Counted from the stretch's first letter, positions 48,028-57,094 are shown. The stretch: DNA of 64,000 bases from VRUE01 sp963742535 (GCA_963742535.1 CAVUMC010000001.1:124001-188000); one strand, 5' to 3'. The notes: generated by a model not told the origin, from the sequence alone. Numbers and translations are program-made.

Positions 48028-48408
48028 CTAGGAGCCCTCGGGCTCGTCTTCCCTCTCGATCTCTTCGAGAATGCGCTCGGTGGCGCGGCCGGCGTCCATC
48101 TCCGCCGCGAAGTAGAGCGTCGCGTGCTCGAGCAAGCGGTCAACATCCACCCCTTGCTCGCGGGCCTCGGCTTCGAGCGATATCCACAGTAAGTCCTCGA
48201 CGTTGATATCGAGCTCAAGGTCGTTGCTGGGCCGGCGCTCACGCAGGAAGTCGGGATAGGCCCAGCCCGGTGGCCGCGCGCTCCGCTCCCCGAGGTAAAA
48301 CTGGATGACGCGTTCGAAGTCCTGAGAGCCGGGCGGCCCTCCGTTGCCGAGCTTGCGCGCGAGCATTTCAGCCGCGAGCGCACCGAGCCTCACCTTCATC
48401 TTTGTCAC
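48028..48408 (-). CDS. Small acidic protein related to the 46783 gene
   Basis: A 126-residue protein, MTKMKVRLGALAAEMLARKL, with DFERVIQFYLGERSARPPGW and a helical C-terminus WISLEAEAREQGVDVDRLLE and HATLYFAAEMDAGR, ending in an acidic tail. The start MKVRLGALA resembles MKVALGTFA of the 46783 protein and the layout of a variable N-terminal helix plus a long C-terminal helix pair is shared. It is convergent with the sigma factor gene, with only three bases between the two stops. Family and function are unknown; a ribbon-helix-helix-like fold is one guess. Confidence 0.6.
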   Translation of the reverse strand: MTKMKVRLGALAAEMLARKLGNGGPPGSQDFERVIQFYLGERSARPPGWAYPDFLRERRPSNDLELDINVEDLLWISLEAEAREQGVDVDRLLEHATLYFAAEMDAGRATERILEEIEREDEPEGS

Positions 48409-48465
48409 CGTCTGCCACCCCTCAAAGTCAGCAGCGCCTTCCCGCCAACCATCCTACTGGCCCCG

Positions 48466-50667
48466 CTAGGGCGTCGGCGTAATCCGGTAGGCGTCGAAGA
48501 CGGACTCGACGTTGCGCAGGCGGGCGATGCACTGCTTGAGCTGCTCGGTGTCCCCCACCTCGATCACGAACGTGTTTTTCACCATCGGGTGGTTGGTCGT
48601 GCAACTGGCGGCGATGATGTTGATCCCCGCCTCGGAGAAGGTGCGCGAGAGGTCCTCGAGCAGGCGAGTGCGATCGTAGGCGTCGATCTGCAGCTCCACC
48701 CGGTATGAGGACTCGTTCTCACCGTCCCAGCTCACGTCGACGAACCTTTCCGGCGCCCGCTTCAGCGCCTTCATGTTCTTGCAGTCGCTGCGGTGAATCG
48801 TGATTCCGCGGCCCAGGGATACATAACCGGCTATATCGTCGCCCGGGACCGGGCGACAGCACTTGGCCAGTCGCACCGCGACGTTCTCCGCGCCCTTGAC
48901 GCTGATCCCGTAGTTGGAGGCGTCCTTGGTGCGACGGGCCTTGTCCTCGCGGTGGCCACCGGCGATACCGAGGGGGTCAGTGTCCTCGACCGCCTCCCCC
49001 GCCTTCAGCCGTTGCATCAGCTTGTTGGCGACCGCCTTGGTCGAGACTTTGCCCTGCCCGAGAGCGATGTAGAACTCGGTCGCCTTACGGAAGCCCATCT
49101 CGCGGATGACATCGACGAGCAGCGGCGAGGAGGCGACTTTCTGCATCGGCAACCCGCGCGTGCGCAGCGCTTCCTCCAGTCCTTCGCGGCCCTTTTTCTC
49201 GGCGTCCTCGCGGCTCTCCTCCTTGAAGAAGGCGCGAATCTTGTTGCGGGCGCGGCTGGTCCGCACCAGCTTCAGCCAGTCGCGCGAGGGGCCGCGCTTC
49301 TGCTTCGCGGTCAGGACCTCGACGATGTCGCCGGAGCGCAGCTGGTAGTGCAGCGGCACGATCGAGCCGTTGACCTTGGCCCCGACGCAGGCGTGGCCGA
49401 CGTCGGTGTGGACGGCGTAGGCGAAGTCGAGCGGGGTCGAGCCGGCCGAGAGGTTCTTCACTTCGCCCTTCGGGGTGAAGACGAAGACTTCGTCCTCGAA
49501 GAGGTCGACCTTGAGCGACTCGAGGAACTCGGCCGGGTCCTGCTCCCCCTCGGCCTCGACCAGCTGTCGCAGCCAGGTCATCTTCTCTTTGCGCGGATCG
49601 GCGGCCGCGCCCTCCTTGTAGGCGACGTGGGCGGCGATCCCGTACTCGGCCAGGTTGTGCATCTCGTCGGTGCGGATCTGGATCTCCAGCGGCTTGCCTT
49701 CGGGACCAATCACCGTCGTGTGCAGGGCCTGGTACATGTTCGCCTTAGGCATCGCGACGAAGTCCTTGAAGCGACCGGGCAGCGGCTTCCACAGCGAGTG
49801 GATGACGCCAATCGCGCCGTAGCAGTCCTTCACCGAGCCGACGATTACCCGCATCGCGGTCAGGTCGAAGATCTCGTTGAACTCGCGGCCCTTCTTGGTC
49901 ATCTTCGTGTAGATCGAGTAGAAGTGCTTGGCGCGGCCTGAAATCTCGGCCTCGATGCCGACGGTCTGCAGCTCACCGGAGAGGAACCTGCCGGCCTCGG
50001 TGACGTAGATCTCGCGCTCGTTGCGTTGCTGCGCCACGAGCTTCTTGATTTCGGCGTACTTGCGCGGGTGCAGGGTCGCGAAAGCGAGGTCCTCCAACTC
50101 CCACTTGATTGCGTGGATACCCAGCCTGTGTGCGAGCGGCGCGTAGATCTCCAGCGTCTCGCGTGACTTTGCCGTCTGCTTCTGCTTGGGCAACGCGCCC
50201 AGCGTGCGCATGTTGTGCAGGCGGTCGGCCAGCTTGATCAGGATCACCCTGACGTCAGTGGCCATCGCCACCATCATCTTGCGGTAGTTCTCGGCCTGCC
50301 TCTCGTCGCGGCTCTCGAAAGCGATCCCGGTCAGCTTGGTGACGCCGTCGACCAGCTGGGCTATCTCCTCGCCGAATTCGCTGCGGATCTCATCCAGACT
50401 GGCGCTGGTGTCCTCGACCGTGTCGTGCAGCAGGGCGGCGCAGAGCGTCTCGGTGTCCAGCCGCATGCCAGCGCAGATCTGAGCAACCCCGACCGGATGG
50501 GTGATGAACTCATCACCGGAGTGGCGCATTTGATCGGCGTGCCGGTCGCAGGCAAAGTCAAACGCACGCGTAACCGCGCTGCGGTCAATTACCTCGACCG
50601 CTACGGCAAGATCGCCACCCGCTCCGTTCGACTCAACGCTGGGCGCTGAATCGAACTCCTCGACCAC
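48466..50667 (-). CDS. rel: Bifunctional (p)ppGpp synthetase/hydrolase
   Basis: A 733-residue Rel/SpoT homolog of usual length. The HD hydrolase domain (about 45-190) has HSGDEFITHPVGVAQI and LLHDTVEDTSASLDEI, so hydrolase residues are present. The synthetase (about 235-360) has YSIYTKMTKKGREFNEIFDL, GRFKDFVAMPKANMYQALHT and LEIQIRTDEMH. TGS follows at about 400 (VFVFTPKGEVKNLSAGSTPL), then the CC/zinc-finger region (RLAKCCRPVPGDDIAGYVSL) and a C-terminal ACT domain (VELQIDAYDRTRLLEDLSRT). It makes and degrades the stringent-response alarmone. It is downstream of recJ in the minus-strand block. The GTG start at 50667 lacks an obvious ribosome binding site. Confidence 0.93.
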   Translation of the reverse strand: MVEEFDSAPSVESNGAGGDLAVAVEVIDRSAVTRAFDFACDRHADQMRHSGDEFITHPVGVAQICAGMRLDTETLCAALLHDTVEDTSASLDEIRSEFGEEIAQLVDGVTKLTGIAFESRDERQAENYRKMMVAMATDVRVILIKLADRLHNMRTLGALPKQKQTAKSRETLEIYAPLAHRLGIHAIKWELEDLAFATLHPRKYAEIKKLVAQQRNEREIYVTEAGRFLSGELQTVGIEAEISGRAKHFYSIYTKMTKKGREFNEIFDLTAMRVIVGSVKDCYGAIGVIHSLWKPLPGRFKDFVAMPKANMYQALHTTVIGPEGKPLEIQIRTDEMHNLAEYGIAAHVAYKEGAAADPRKEKMTWLRQLVEAEGEQDPAEFLESLKVDLFEDEVFVFTPKGEVKNLSAGSTPLDFAYAVHTDVGHACVGAKVNGSIVPLHYQLRSGDIVEVLTAKQKRGPSRDWLKLVRTSRARNKIRAFFKEESREDAEKKGREGLEEALRTRGLPMQKVASSPLLVDVIREMGFRKATEFYIALGQGKVSTKAVANKLMQRLKAGEAVEDTDPLGIAGGHREDKARRTKDASNYGISVKGAENVAVRLAKCCRPVPGDDIAGYVSLGRGITIHRSDCKNMKALKRAPERFVDVSWDGENESSYRVELQIDAYDRTRLLEDLSRTFSEAGINIIAASCTTNHPMVKNTFVIEVGDTEQLKQCIARLRNVESVFDAYRITPTP

Positions 50668-50699
50668 GGCGAAGAGATCGGCTAGAAGCTCGTTGCTCC

Positions 50700-53201
50700 C
50701 TACGGCTGTTTGTGTGCTTCGAGGTATTGGCGCGCCTCCTCATAACGAGCGCTGTAGGCGCGGTAAGACGCCGAACGCTTGAGATCTGTCTCCTTTGAGG
50801 ATACGACCCCAACGGGCTCGCCGGAAGCGGCTGGTTCTCCCCGCAACAGCTCGAGCTCGGAGAAAACACGGAAGCAGCGCGCCGCGGTCTCGGCACTACG
50901 CGGTTGCGGGCCACTTCCGACCAGGGCGTTGCGCAGGTCCTCGCCGGCGATCTCACCCGCTTCCCGCAGGTCTCTGAAGGCGGCGATCAAGGCTTGGCGC
51001 TGAACGAGCTGCACCGCCAGCGAGCTGAGCGCGAAGCGCCACTCGGCATCGCCCCAGACGCGATGCAGGTAACTGCCCTCTCGCAGGGCCTTGCCGGCAA
51101 GAGCCAGGAGCCCGGAGGAGGTCGGCGGGTCAACCAGCACCACGTGTTCAAAATCCGCGGCGAGGGCCGACTCGCGTTCCAGCTCGGTGTAGTCGGTGAC
51201 CCGCACGCCCTCGCGAGCCATCCCGGCTCGCAGGCCCGCGTCGGCCGCAACTGCCAGGACCTCGTTGTTACCCGCTGAGGCGAGCTCGCCGAGCACGGCG
51301 GCCGGCGCGTTGCCGCTACGGCATATCTCGCGCTCGTGGGTGCCACCGGCAGTCACCTTGGGCATCCCCCACTCGGCGGGATCGCGAGCCAGCTCCACCT
51401 CGAAGCGCCGCCACCACTCCGCCGCCGCCAGCCCAGCCTCCTCGGCCTCGCGCCGGTAGAGCTCACGCAGGACCACACGGGGCTCAACCGCTCCGTTCCA
51501 CTGGTTGACCTCCAGGCGCACGGCGACGTCGACCTGATCGTCCTCGCCAACACCGAGCGAGGAACGCCCGAAAGCGACACCCAGCGCCTTATGCGAGCCG
51601 CTGTGAAGGTTGAAGCGGGCGTGCTTCCCTTCTTCGCCCATCGTGCGTACGTCGCGCACCCGCGCCCCGGGCACGAGCAGGCGAATTCCGGGATTGCCCA
51701 TCCCGAAGGGCGCCAGCTGGCGCAACTCCTCGGCCAGGTCGAGGCCAAGCGAGGCCCCGCCGACCATCGCGTCGATCCGCTCGGTGCGGACAAGATCCTC
51801 GGGGGCAAGCACGCCGGCGGCGTGCGCCGCGAAGGCGTTCCGAAAGGCATCGAGTGAACCCGCCTTCAGCTCCAGCCCGGCGGCGGCCTTGTGGCCACCG
51901 AAGCCACCCAAGTGCTCCGCGCAAGCCTCCAGCCCCGCCAGCAGATTGAACCCGGGAATGCTCCGCCCCGACCCCCGCCCGCTCCCGTCGGCCTCGAGCG
52001 AGATGACCACAACCGGCCGGTGGTGTTTCTCGACCAGTCGCGAGGCGACGATCCCGATCACGCCGGGATGCCACCCCTCGCCGGCAACAACAATTCCGGA
52101 TGCCTCACGAATGTCCTGCGGAAGCTCACGCAGTGCCGCTTCCGCCGCAAACGCCACCTCTCGCTCAGTAGCCCGCCGCTCACCGTTGGCCCGACTGAGC
52201 TCGTTGGCGATCTCGGCAGCTCGCTCCTCGTCATCCGTGAGAAAAAGCTCCACCCCCGCATCAGCCCGATAAAGCCTCCCCGCAGCGTTGATCCGCGGTG
52301 CGAGCTTGAACGCCAGATCCCCCTCGTCCAGCTGAGTCGGCTCACATTTGGCCGCCTCGATCAGAGCCCTGATCCCCGGCCGCTGGGCCCGCCGCACCTC
52401 CTCAACCCCGCGCCTAACGAGAGCCCGGTTCTCGCCGACGAGCGGCACCAAATCGGCAACCGTCGCCAGCGCAACAAGATCGAGATCCGTGATGTCGGCC
52501 GAGGCGGTCGGGATGGGGTCCTCAAAACACTCCAGCGAGGCTCCTGCCGAGCGTTTTGAGGACTCCATCCCGACCGCCCCCCGCAACACAGTCGCAAGCT
52601 TCCAAGCCACAGCGGTCCCGCAAAGCTCATCGAAGGGGTAACCGTCATCCAGACCCGGGTGCAGGATCGGGCAGTCGGGAAGCTCATTCCCAGCTTGGTG
52701 GTGGTCTGTAACGACCACATCCATCCCAAGCTCCTTCGCCAGCGCCACTTGCTCCACTGCGGTGATCCCACAGTCGGCGGTGAGGATCAGCCCGGTACCT
52801 CGCTCGGCAAGCTTCTTGACGTTCTCGGTGCTCAACCCGTAGCCGTCGGCAATCCGATCGGGGATCAGCCAGTCGCAGTCCGCCTCGATCTCCCGCAGCG
52901 CGCTGATCAGGATCGTCGTCGCGCAGACGCCGTCGACGTCGAAATCACCATGAACGGTGATCCGCCGTTCTTCTTCAACCGCAGCCAACACCGCCTCGAC
53001 CACCGCGTCCATCGCCTCGAACGCATCCGGCGAATGCGTCTCGTCGGCAGCAAGAAACGTCCGCGCCTGCTCCGGCGTCCGATACCCCCGCCGAACCAAC
53101 GCAATCGCCACCGGTTCACTCAGCCCCAGCTCCGCCGAAAGGACCCGCGCCTCCTCAAAGGAGTACGGATCAGCTTTGTATGCGCGCAGGGCCTCGGGCA
53201 C
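50700..53201 (-). CDS. recJ: Single-stranded-DNA exonuclease RecJ with in-frame palindromic insert
   Basis: An 833-residue DHH-family nuclease. The DHH/DHHA1 motifs are HGDFDVDGVCATTILISALR at about 80, PDRIADGYGLS, LTADCGITAVEQ, VVTDHHQAGNELP (motif III) and LDLVALATVADLVPLVGENR (motif IV). The DHHA1 part has GRGSGRSIPGFNLLAGLEAC and LGGFGGHKAAAGLELKAG, followed by a helicase-like OB and a long C-terminal extension. Between CGTAVAWKLATVLRG and LDLVALATV, where RecJ normally has a short link, there are about 30 extra residues (GAVGMESSKRS ... CFEDPIPTASADI) encoded by the palindrome at 52503-52578. The active-site motifs are intact, so the protein may still work. It acts in recombination and repair. 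Confidence 0.92.
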   Translation of the reverse strand: MPEALRAYKADPYSFEEARVLSAELGLSEPVAIALVRRGYRTPEQARTFLAADETHSPDAFEAMDAVVEAVLAAVEEERRITVHGDFDVDGVCATTILISALREIEADCDWLIPDRIADGYGLSTENVKKLAERGTGLILTADCGITAVEQVALAKELGMDVVVTDHHQAGNELPDCPILHPGLDDGYPFDELCGTAVAWKLATVLRGAVGMESSKRSAGASLECFEDPIPTASADITDLDLVALATVADLVPLVGENRALVRRGVEEVRRAQRPGIRALIEAAKCEPTQLDEGDLAFKLAPRINAAGRLYRADAGVELFLTDDEERAAEIANELSRANGERRATEREVAFAAEAALRELPQDIREASGIVVAGEGWHPGVIGIVASRLVEKHHRPVVVISLEADGSGRGSGRSIPGFNLLAGLEACAEHLGGFGGHKAAAGLELKAGSLDAFRNAFAAHAAGVLAPEDLVRTERIDAMVGGASLGLDLAEELRQLAPFGMGNPGIRLLVPGARVRDVRTMGEEGKHARFNLHSGSHKALGVAFGRSSLGVGEDDQVDVAVRLEVNQWNGAVEPRVVLRELYRREAEEAGLAAAEWWRRFEVELARDPAEWGMPKVTAGGTHEREICRSGNAPAAVLGELASAGNNEVLAVAADAGLRAGMAREGVRVTDYTELERESALAADFEHVVLVDPPTSSGLLALAGKALREGSYLHRVWGDAEWRFALSSLAVQLVQRQALIAAFRDLREAGEIAGEDLRNALVGSGPQPRSAETAARCFRVFSELELLRGEPAASGEPVGVVSSKETDLKRSASYRAYSARYEEARQYLEAHKQP
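52503..52578 (-). repeat. 76-bp palindromic element inside recJ
   Basis: Arms of 30 bases (52503-52532 and 52549-52578) pair at 28 of 30 positions around a 16-base loop. The arms encode AVGMESSKRS and LECFEDPIPTA in RecJ and keep the frame open. The location matches extra residues in an otherwise conserved RecJ linker, so this looks like an inserted palindromic element tolerated within the protein. Confidence 0.75.
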
Positions 53202-53246
53202 ACAAGCAGGCTAAGAATCGTCCCGGATCGCTTTTCCGTCACAGAA

Positions 53247-53263
53247 CCCTGCAAAAAGCAGGG
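53247..53263 (-). terminator. Hairpin between the small membrane gene and recJ
   Basis: Six-base-pair stem CCCTGC/GCAGGG with a five-base loop, in the 67-bp gap after the stop of the minus-strand membrane gene. On the minus strand the loop is TTTTT and the stem is followed by TTCTGT, a weak T tract. It may attenuate transcription between the secDF unit and recJ-rel. Confidence 0.45.
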
Positions 53264-53268
53264 CTTTC

Positions 53269-53538
53269 CTACTCGATCAGCGCTTGCTCCTGGCGGACGC
53301 CGATAAACCAGACCACAGCCAGGCCAATCGCGACGCCGGGGACGGCGGTGAGAACCGTGCTGAGATCAGTGTCGCCGAGACCTTTACCGCTGGCGAGCTC
53401 GATGATCGCGCCGAAGGCGACGGCGCCGATCGTCGCGCCGAGGAAGGCGCCGACGATGCCCTGCCAGAAGCGATCGGGCAGGAAGATCGTGAAGTGCCAG
53501 AGCGCGATGCCTGTCGTGAACCAAACCAGCAGTGCCAT
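53269..53538 (-). CDS. Small three-helix membrane protein
   Basis: An 89-residue protein with three hydrophobic segments, LLVWFTTGIALWHFTIFL, GIVGAFLGATIGAVAFGAII and VLTAVPGVAIGLAVVWFIGV. The Gly-rich middle helix resembles GlsB/YeaQ/YmgE-type transglycosylase-associated proteins, but I would not assign that family firmly. Its ATG overlaps the SecDF stop (TGATG), so it is translationally coupled to the translocase gene and may be an accessory subunit. Confidence 0.7.
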   Translation of the reverse strand: MALLVWFTTGIALWHFTIFLPDRFWQGIVGAFLGATIGAVAFGAIIELASGKGLGDTDLSTVLTAVPGVAIGLAVVWFIGVRQEQALIE

Positions 53539-56474
53539 CAGCGCTTCCTCCCGTGTTTGCGTCGCTGCTGACGGCGGGCTCGCCGCTCCTCGTTGCGCTC
53601 GCGACGGGCGGCGGAGTCCGGGTCAGCTGCAGGGGGCTCACCGTTGCTCGACGGCTTGCCGCCTTCGCTCTCGGCGGGCGGCTCGACCGTCGCCACGGCG
53701 CCGGCCTTTGGCTGGGCCTCGCGCTGCGCTGCGACCTCCTCCTCGATCTCGATCTCAGTCTCGCCGTCATCGCTGAGCCGCGCCAGTTCGGTTTCGTCGG
53801 CGAAGGCGGGCACGCTGCCCTCGATCGCGATGATCCGCTCGCGGCGACGGATGAACCCGGGCTCTCGTTCCTTCCAGGCAGTCAGCACCGGCGAGGCGAT
53901 GAAGATCGACGAGTAGGTACCGGAGACGATCCCGACCATCATCGCGAAGGCGAAGTCCTGCAGGGTGGCGCCGCCGAAGATCAGCAGGCAGACCACCGAG
54001 AGCAGGGTGGTGAAGCTGGTCGCCAGCGAACGGGTCAGCACCTCGCTCATCGAGCGGTTGACGATCTGCGAGAACGCAGCCCGCGGCATCCGCGGCATGT
54101 TCTCGCGTATTCGGTCGAAGACGATGATCGTGTCGTAGAGCGAGTAACCAAGGATGGTCAGGAAGGCGGCGACCGTACCGCTGCTCACCTCCCTACCGGT
54201 CAGTGAATAGATACCCGCGGTGATCAGGATGTCGTGGAAGATCGCGATCAGCACCGGCACGGCGAATTTCGGGTCGAACCGGAAGGCGATGTAGGCGCAG
54301 ATGATCAGCAGCGAGAAGATCAGCGCATTACGGGCGCTGTTCGCCACCGTCTTGCCGAAGGTGGGTCCGACGCTGGTGCTGTCGAAGCCGTTGGCGACGA
54401 TCCCGAATTCCTTCTCCAGCTCCTTCTGCATTTCGTTGATCTCGCCTGGTTCAAGCGTCTCGGACTGGATCAGGAAGGCGTTGTCGCCGAGGCCCGGGTT
54501 GCTCTCCTTCTGCACCTCGCCACCGGAGATGCCGACGTTGTCCAGCGCTTCGCGGACACCGTCCTCGTCGGTCGACTTGACCAGCGCCACCTCGACCCGC
54601 GTGCCCGACTCGAAGTCGATACCGAGGTTGAGTTGCTTGGTCGCCAGGGCCAGCGCGCCGATGATCAGGATTACGCCGGAGATCGAGAAGAACCAGCGGC
54701 TCGCACCAATGAAGTTGAAGTGCCAGCGAATCCCCTCGTTGCTCACCCCCAGGGCACTCGGCGAACGCAGCAGGCGCGAGCGGCTCATCGTGCCAAGCAG
54801 GGCCTGGGTGAAGACCACCGCGGTGAGCAGCGAGACGATGGTGCCGACACCAAGCACGAAGGCGAAACCCTTGACCCCGGCGGTGGCGAGGACGAAGAGG
54901 ACGAAAGCGGTGAGCAGGGTGACGACGTTGGCGTCGATGATCGTCGCGATGCCCTTCCTGTAGCCGGCAGCGATCGCGCTCGACATCGAGCGCCCCGCCC
55001 GCACCTCCTCCTTTATTCGCTCGAAGATGACGATGTTGGAGTCAGCGGTGACGCCGATCGTCAGCACCAGACCCGCGATCCCCGGCAGGGTCAGGGTGAT
55101 CGGGATCAGTTTGATCAGGGCGAAGAAGATCAGCCCATAGGCGGCAATCGCGGAGACCGCGACGAAGCCGAGGAAGCGGTAGAAGATCAGCAGGAAGAGC
55201 ACGGTCAGCGCGAGGCCGATCAGCCCGGCCTTGATGCCGTCGTGCAGCGCTTCCGAACCGAGCGTCGCCGAGACCTGCGACTGGCTGATCAGGTTGAGAT
55301 TGATCGGCAGAGCGCCGCGTTGCAGGAAGGCAGCCAGGTCCTGAGCGTCGCTGATGCTGGTGAAGCCACCGGAGATCTGGGCGCCTGTTCTGCCGTCGAT
55401 CCCATCGGGGTTCTGCGCGTAGTTGATGATCGGCCGCGTCTTGACTTCGTTGTCGAGAACGACGGCGAAGTGGCCCGAGGTGGCTTCGGCGGATTCGGCG
55501 CTGCTTGGGCCGATCGCCGAGGCGGCACCGCGCTGGGCGATCGTGCGGGTGACTTCCTGGAAGTTCTTGCGACCGTCGTCAGTGAAGCCGAAGGTGACGT
55601 TGGGCTGGCCGAATTCGTCGCTTTCCTGCTTTGGACGGGTGATTTCCGTGCCCGAAAGAGCGGGATCGTCGTTCAGCGCGAACCAACCCGGTTCGGCCTC
55701 CTCGATCGTCTGGCCCTTCGCGTCGCTCGGCTTTTCCGAAACGACGATCGTGCCCTGCGGCACCTTGACCACGACGCCGGCATCGGCTGGGCGTTTGCGC
55801 CCGCTGGGCGCGAGGAAGAGGTCTTCCCGGGTGAACTCCGGCCCGGCAATCAGTTTGTGGTCTTTGTCCTTGGTGAAGAGGTAATAGGTGGTCGGCGCGC
55901 TGCACTTGGGGCATTCCTTTTTCAGCGGCTGTTCCGACGCGAGCTTGGCGGCCGCGTACTCAGTCGGGTAGGCGCCGGCGACGATCAGCTGCTGGTTTTC
56001 GCGCTTGGTCGGCAGTCGGCCGGCTTCCTGCCATTCCTTGGTCGCTTCTTCCACCGCACCTTTCGGCGCTTCCCGACCTGGGTGGCCGCCAATCGTGGCC
56101 TCTCTCCCAATCAGGTTTGGTTCCCAGTCGAAGAAGAAGAGGCGGGCGGGCTTGGTCGCGCATTCGGTCGCCTGGCCGACGCTTGTCGCGCCGGGAATGC
56201 CGACCTGGATCTGGTCGCTGCCGACGCGCGAGACCTCGATCTCGGAGACGCCCAGTTCGTCGCAGCCGGAGCGAATGATGTCGACCGCGCGTTCCATCGA
56301 GCCGTTGTCAAGGGTCGGCTGCTGGGGAGTCGGGCGGCCCTGCAGCACCAGCTGCACTCCGCCCTTGAGGTCGAGGCCGAGCTTCGTTTCCTTGTTGGCG
56401 ATGACGATGGCCGAAACGGCGATCAGGCCAAGAACAAAAAGCAGCACGAAGACGTGTTTGCGCCTTTTACCCAT
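53538..56474 (-). CDS. secDF: Fused protein translocase subunit SecD-SecF
   Basis: A 978-residue fusion. The N-terminal membrane helix (VFVLLFVLGLIAVSAIVI) is followed by LGLDLKGGVQLVLQG, the SecD signature, a large periplasmic P1 domain and six SecD helices containing LTIGVTADSNIVIFERIKEE. The SecF half starts at about residue 590 with WFFSISGVILIIGALALATK and LGIDFESGTRVEV, and has LTILGYSLYDTIIVFDRIRE and PVLTAWKEREPG. Both D-type catalytic motifs for proton-driven pulling are present. A basic and Pro/Glu-rich tail follows. SecDF uses the proton gradient to help SecYEG export proteins such as the large ones here. Separate genes are the rule in many actinobacteria; fusion is less usual. Confidence 0.93.
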   Translation of the reverse strand: MGKRRKHVFVLLFVLGLIAVSAIVIANKETKLGLDLKGGVQLVLQGRPTPQQPTLDNGSMERAVDIIRSGCDELGVSEIEVSRVGSDQIQVGIPGATSVGQATECATKPARLFFFDWEPNLIGREATIGGHPGREAPKGAVEEATKEWQEAGRLPTKRENQQLIVAGAYPTEYAAAKLASEQPLKKECPKCSAPTTYYLFTKDKDHKLIAGPEFTREDLFLAPSGRKRPADAGVVVKVPQGTIVVSEKPSDAKGQTIEEAEPGWFALNDDPALSGTEITRPKQESDEFGQPNVTFGFTDDGRKNFQEVTRTIAQRGAASAIGPSSAESAEATSGHFAVVLDNEVKTRPIINYAQNPDGIDGRTGAQISGGFTSISDAQDLAAFLQRGALPINLNLISQSQVSATLGSEALHDGIKAGLIGLALTVLFLLIFYRFLGFVAVSAIAAYGLIFFALIKLIPITLTLPGIAGLVLTIGVTADSNIVIFERIKEEVRAGRSMSSAIAAGYRKGIATIIDANVVTLLTAFVLFVLATAGVKGFAFVLGVGTIVSLLTAVVFTQALLGTMSRSRLLRSPSALGVSNEGIRWHFNFIGASRWFFSISGVILIIGALALATKQLNLGIDFESGTRVEVALVKSTDEDGVREALDNVGISGGEVQKESNPGLGDNAFLIQSETLEPGEINEMQKELEKEFGIVANGFDSTSVGPTFGKTVANSARNALIFSLLIICAYIAFRFDPKFAVPVLIAIFHDILITAGIYSLTGREVSSGTVAAFLTILGYSLYDTIIVFDRIRENMPRMPRAAFSQIVNRSMSEVLTRSLATSFTTLLSVVCLLIFGGATLQDFAFAMMVGIVSGTYSSIFIASPVLTAWKEREPGFIRRRERIIAIEGSVPAFADETELARLSDDGETEIEIEEEVAAQREAQPKAGAVATVEPPAESEGGKPSSNGEPPAADPDSAARRERNEERRARRQQRRKHGRKR

Positions 56475-56481
56475 GCCGCTC

Positions 56482-56961
56482 TCAATCCTCCGGGGTGAGG
56501 ACGATCAGCAGTCCTCCGTCGTCGTCGTAGGCAGGAAAGACGTCGGCGACAGCCTCCGCCGGAAGATCACCTTCAGCGTTGACCGAGACTCGCTTGCCTA
56601 GGGAGCGAACGCCCCACTCGAGCGAGGTTTCGATCGGATCGCTGGAGCCGGCACGAGCGTCACCGGACACCTTTGCCTCCTCGCGCCATTCGAGCCCGAG
56701 GACCTCCTGCACCGGGCGGCCGATCACGTCCTCGTCGGTGAGTCCGGTCAGCTCGAAGCTGCCTCGCCCGGCGTCGATCACCCGGGCTTTTTGATCGCAG
56801 ACGAAGAATGCGGCGTTGGGTGCCGGGTAGTAGTCGTCAAGCAGCTCAAAGACAAAACCGAAGCCGCATTTCGAGCAGCCCTTCGGGCGCGTGCTGAAGC
56901 CCGCGGTTCGCTCCGCGCTGACCTCCCTGTGGCCGCAGTTGGGGCAGATGAAGAACGGCAT
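56482..56961 (-). CDS. Zinc-ribbon plus PAS-domain protein
   Basis: A 159-residue protein. Residues 5-34 form a zinc ribbon (ICPNCGHREVS then GCSKCGFGFVFEL, two CxxC pairs). Residues 46-110 form a PAS-like fold (PNAAFFVCDQKARVIDAGRG, SFELTGLTDEDVIGRPVQEV). The C-terminal part has ADVFPAYDDDGGLLIVLT. It has no output domain. It sits between ruvB and secDF, where actinobacterial genomes commonly have yajC, so it may be a regulator or partner of this unit; that role is inference. Confidence 0.75.
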   Translation of the reverse strand: MPFFICPNCGHREVSAERTAGFSTRPKGCSKCGFGFVFELLDDYYPAPNAAFFVCDQKARVIDAGRGSFELTGLTDEDVIGRPVQEVLGLEWREEAKVSGDARAGSSDPIETSLEWGVRSLGKRVSVNAEGDLPAEAVADVFPAYDDDGGLLIVLTPED

Positions 56962-57049
56962 CCCACCCGCAGGTTACTGAGAGTCGCGCCAGAGGTTCAC
57001 CGTGCACCCCTGGCGGCGTCGGAAACGGCGCGGGACTGCGTCCTCAGTT

Positions 57050-57076
57050 GGTCGAATAGCGCACGACTATTCGACC
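57050..57076 (-). terminator. 10-bp hairpin downstream of ruvB
   Basis: Perfect 10-base-pair stem GGTCGAATAG/CTATTCGACC with a seven-base loop, in the 133-bp gap after the ruvB stop. There is no T tract on the minus strand; the plus strand continues TTCTT. GC-rich actinobacteria often end units with such bare hairpins. The rest of the 56962-57094 gap shows nothing further. Confidence 0.5.
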
Positions 57077-57094
57077 TTCTTGCGCCCATGTTCG

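Noticed and set aside
53538..56498. Very long antisense open frames opposite secDF (754 codons) and opposite the giant gene (509 codons).
   Set aside because: In GC-rich DNA antisense frames stay open by codon bias. The encoded sequences are rich in Asp, Glu, Arg and Gly without family motifs, and the sense genes are certain.
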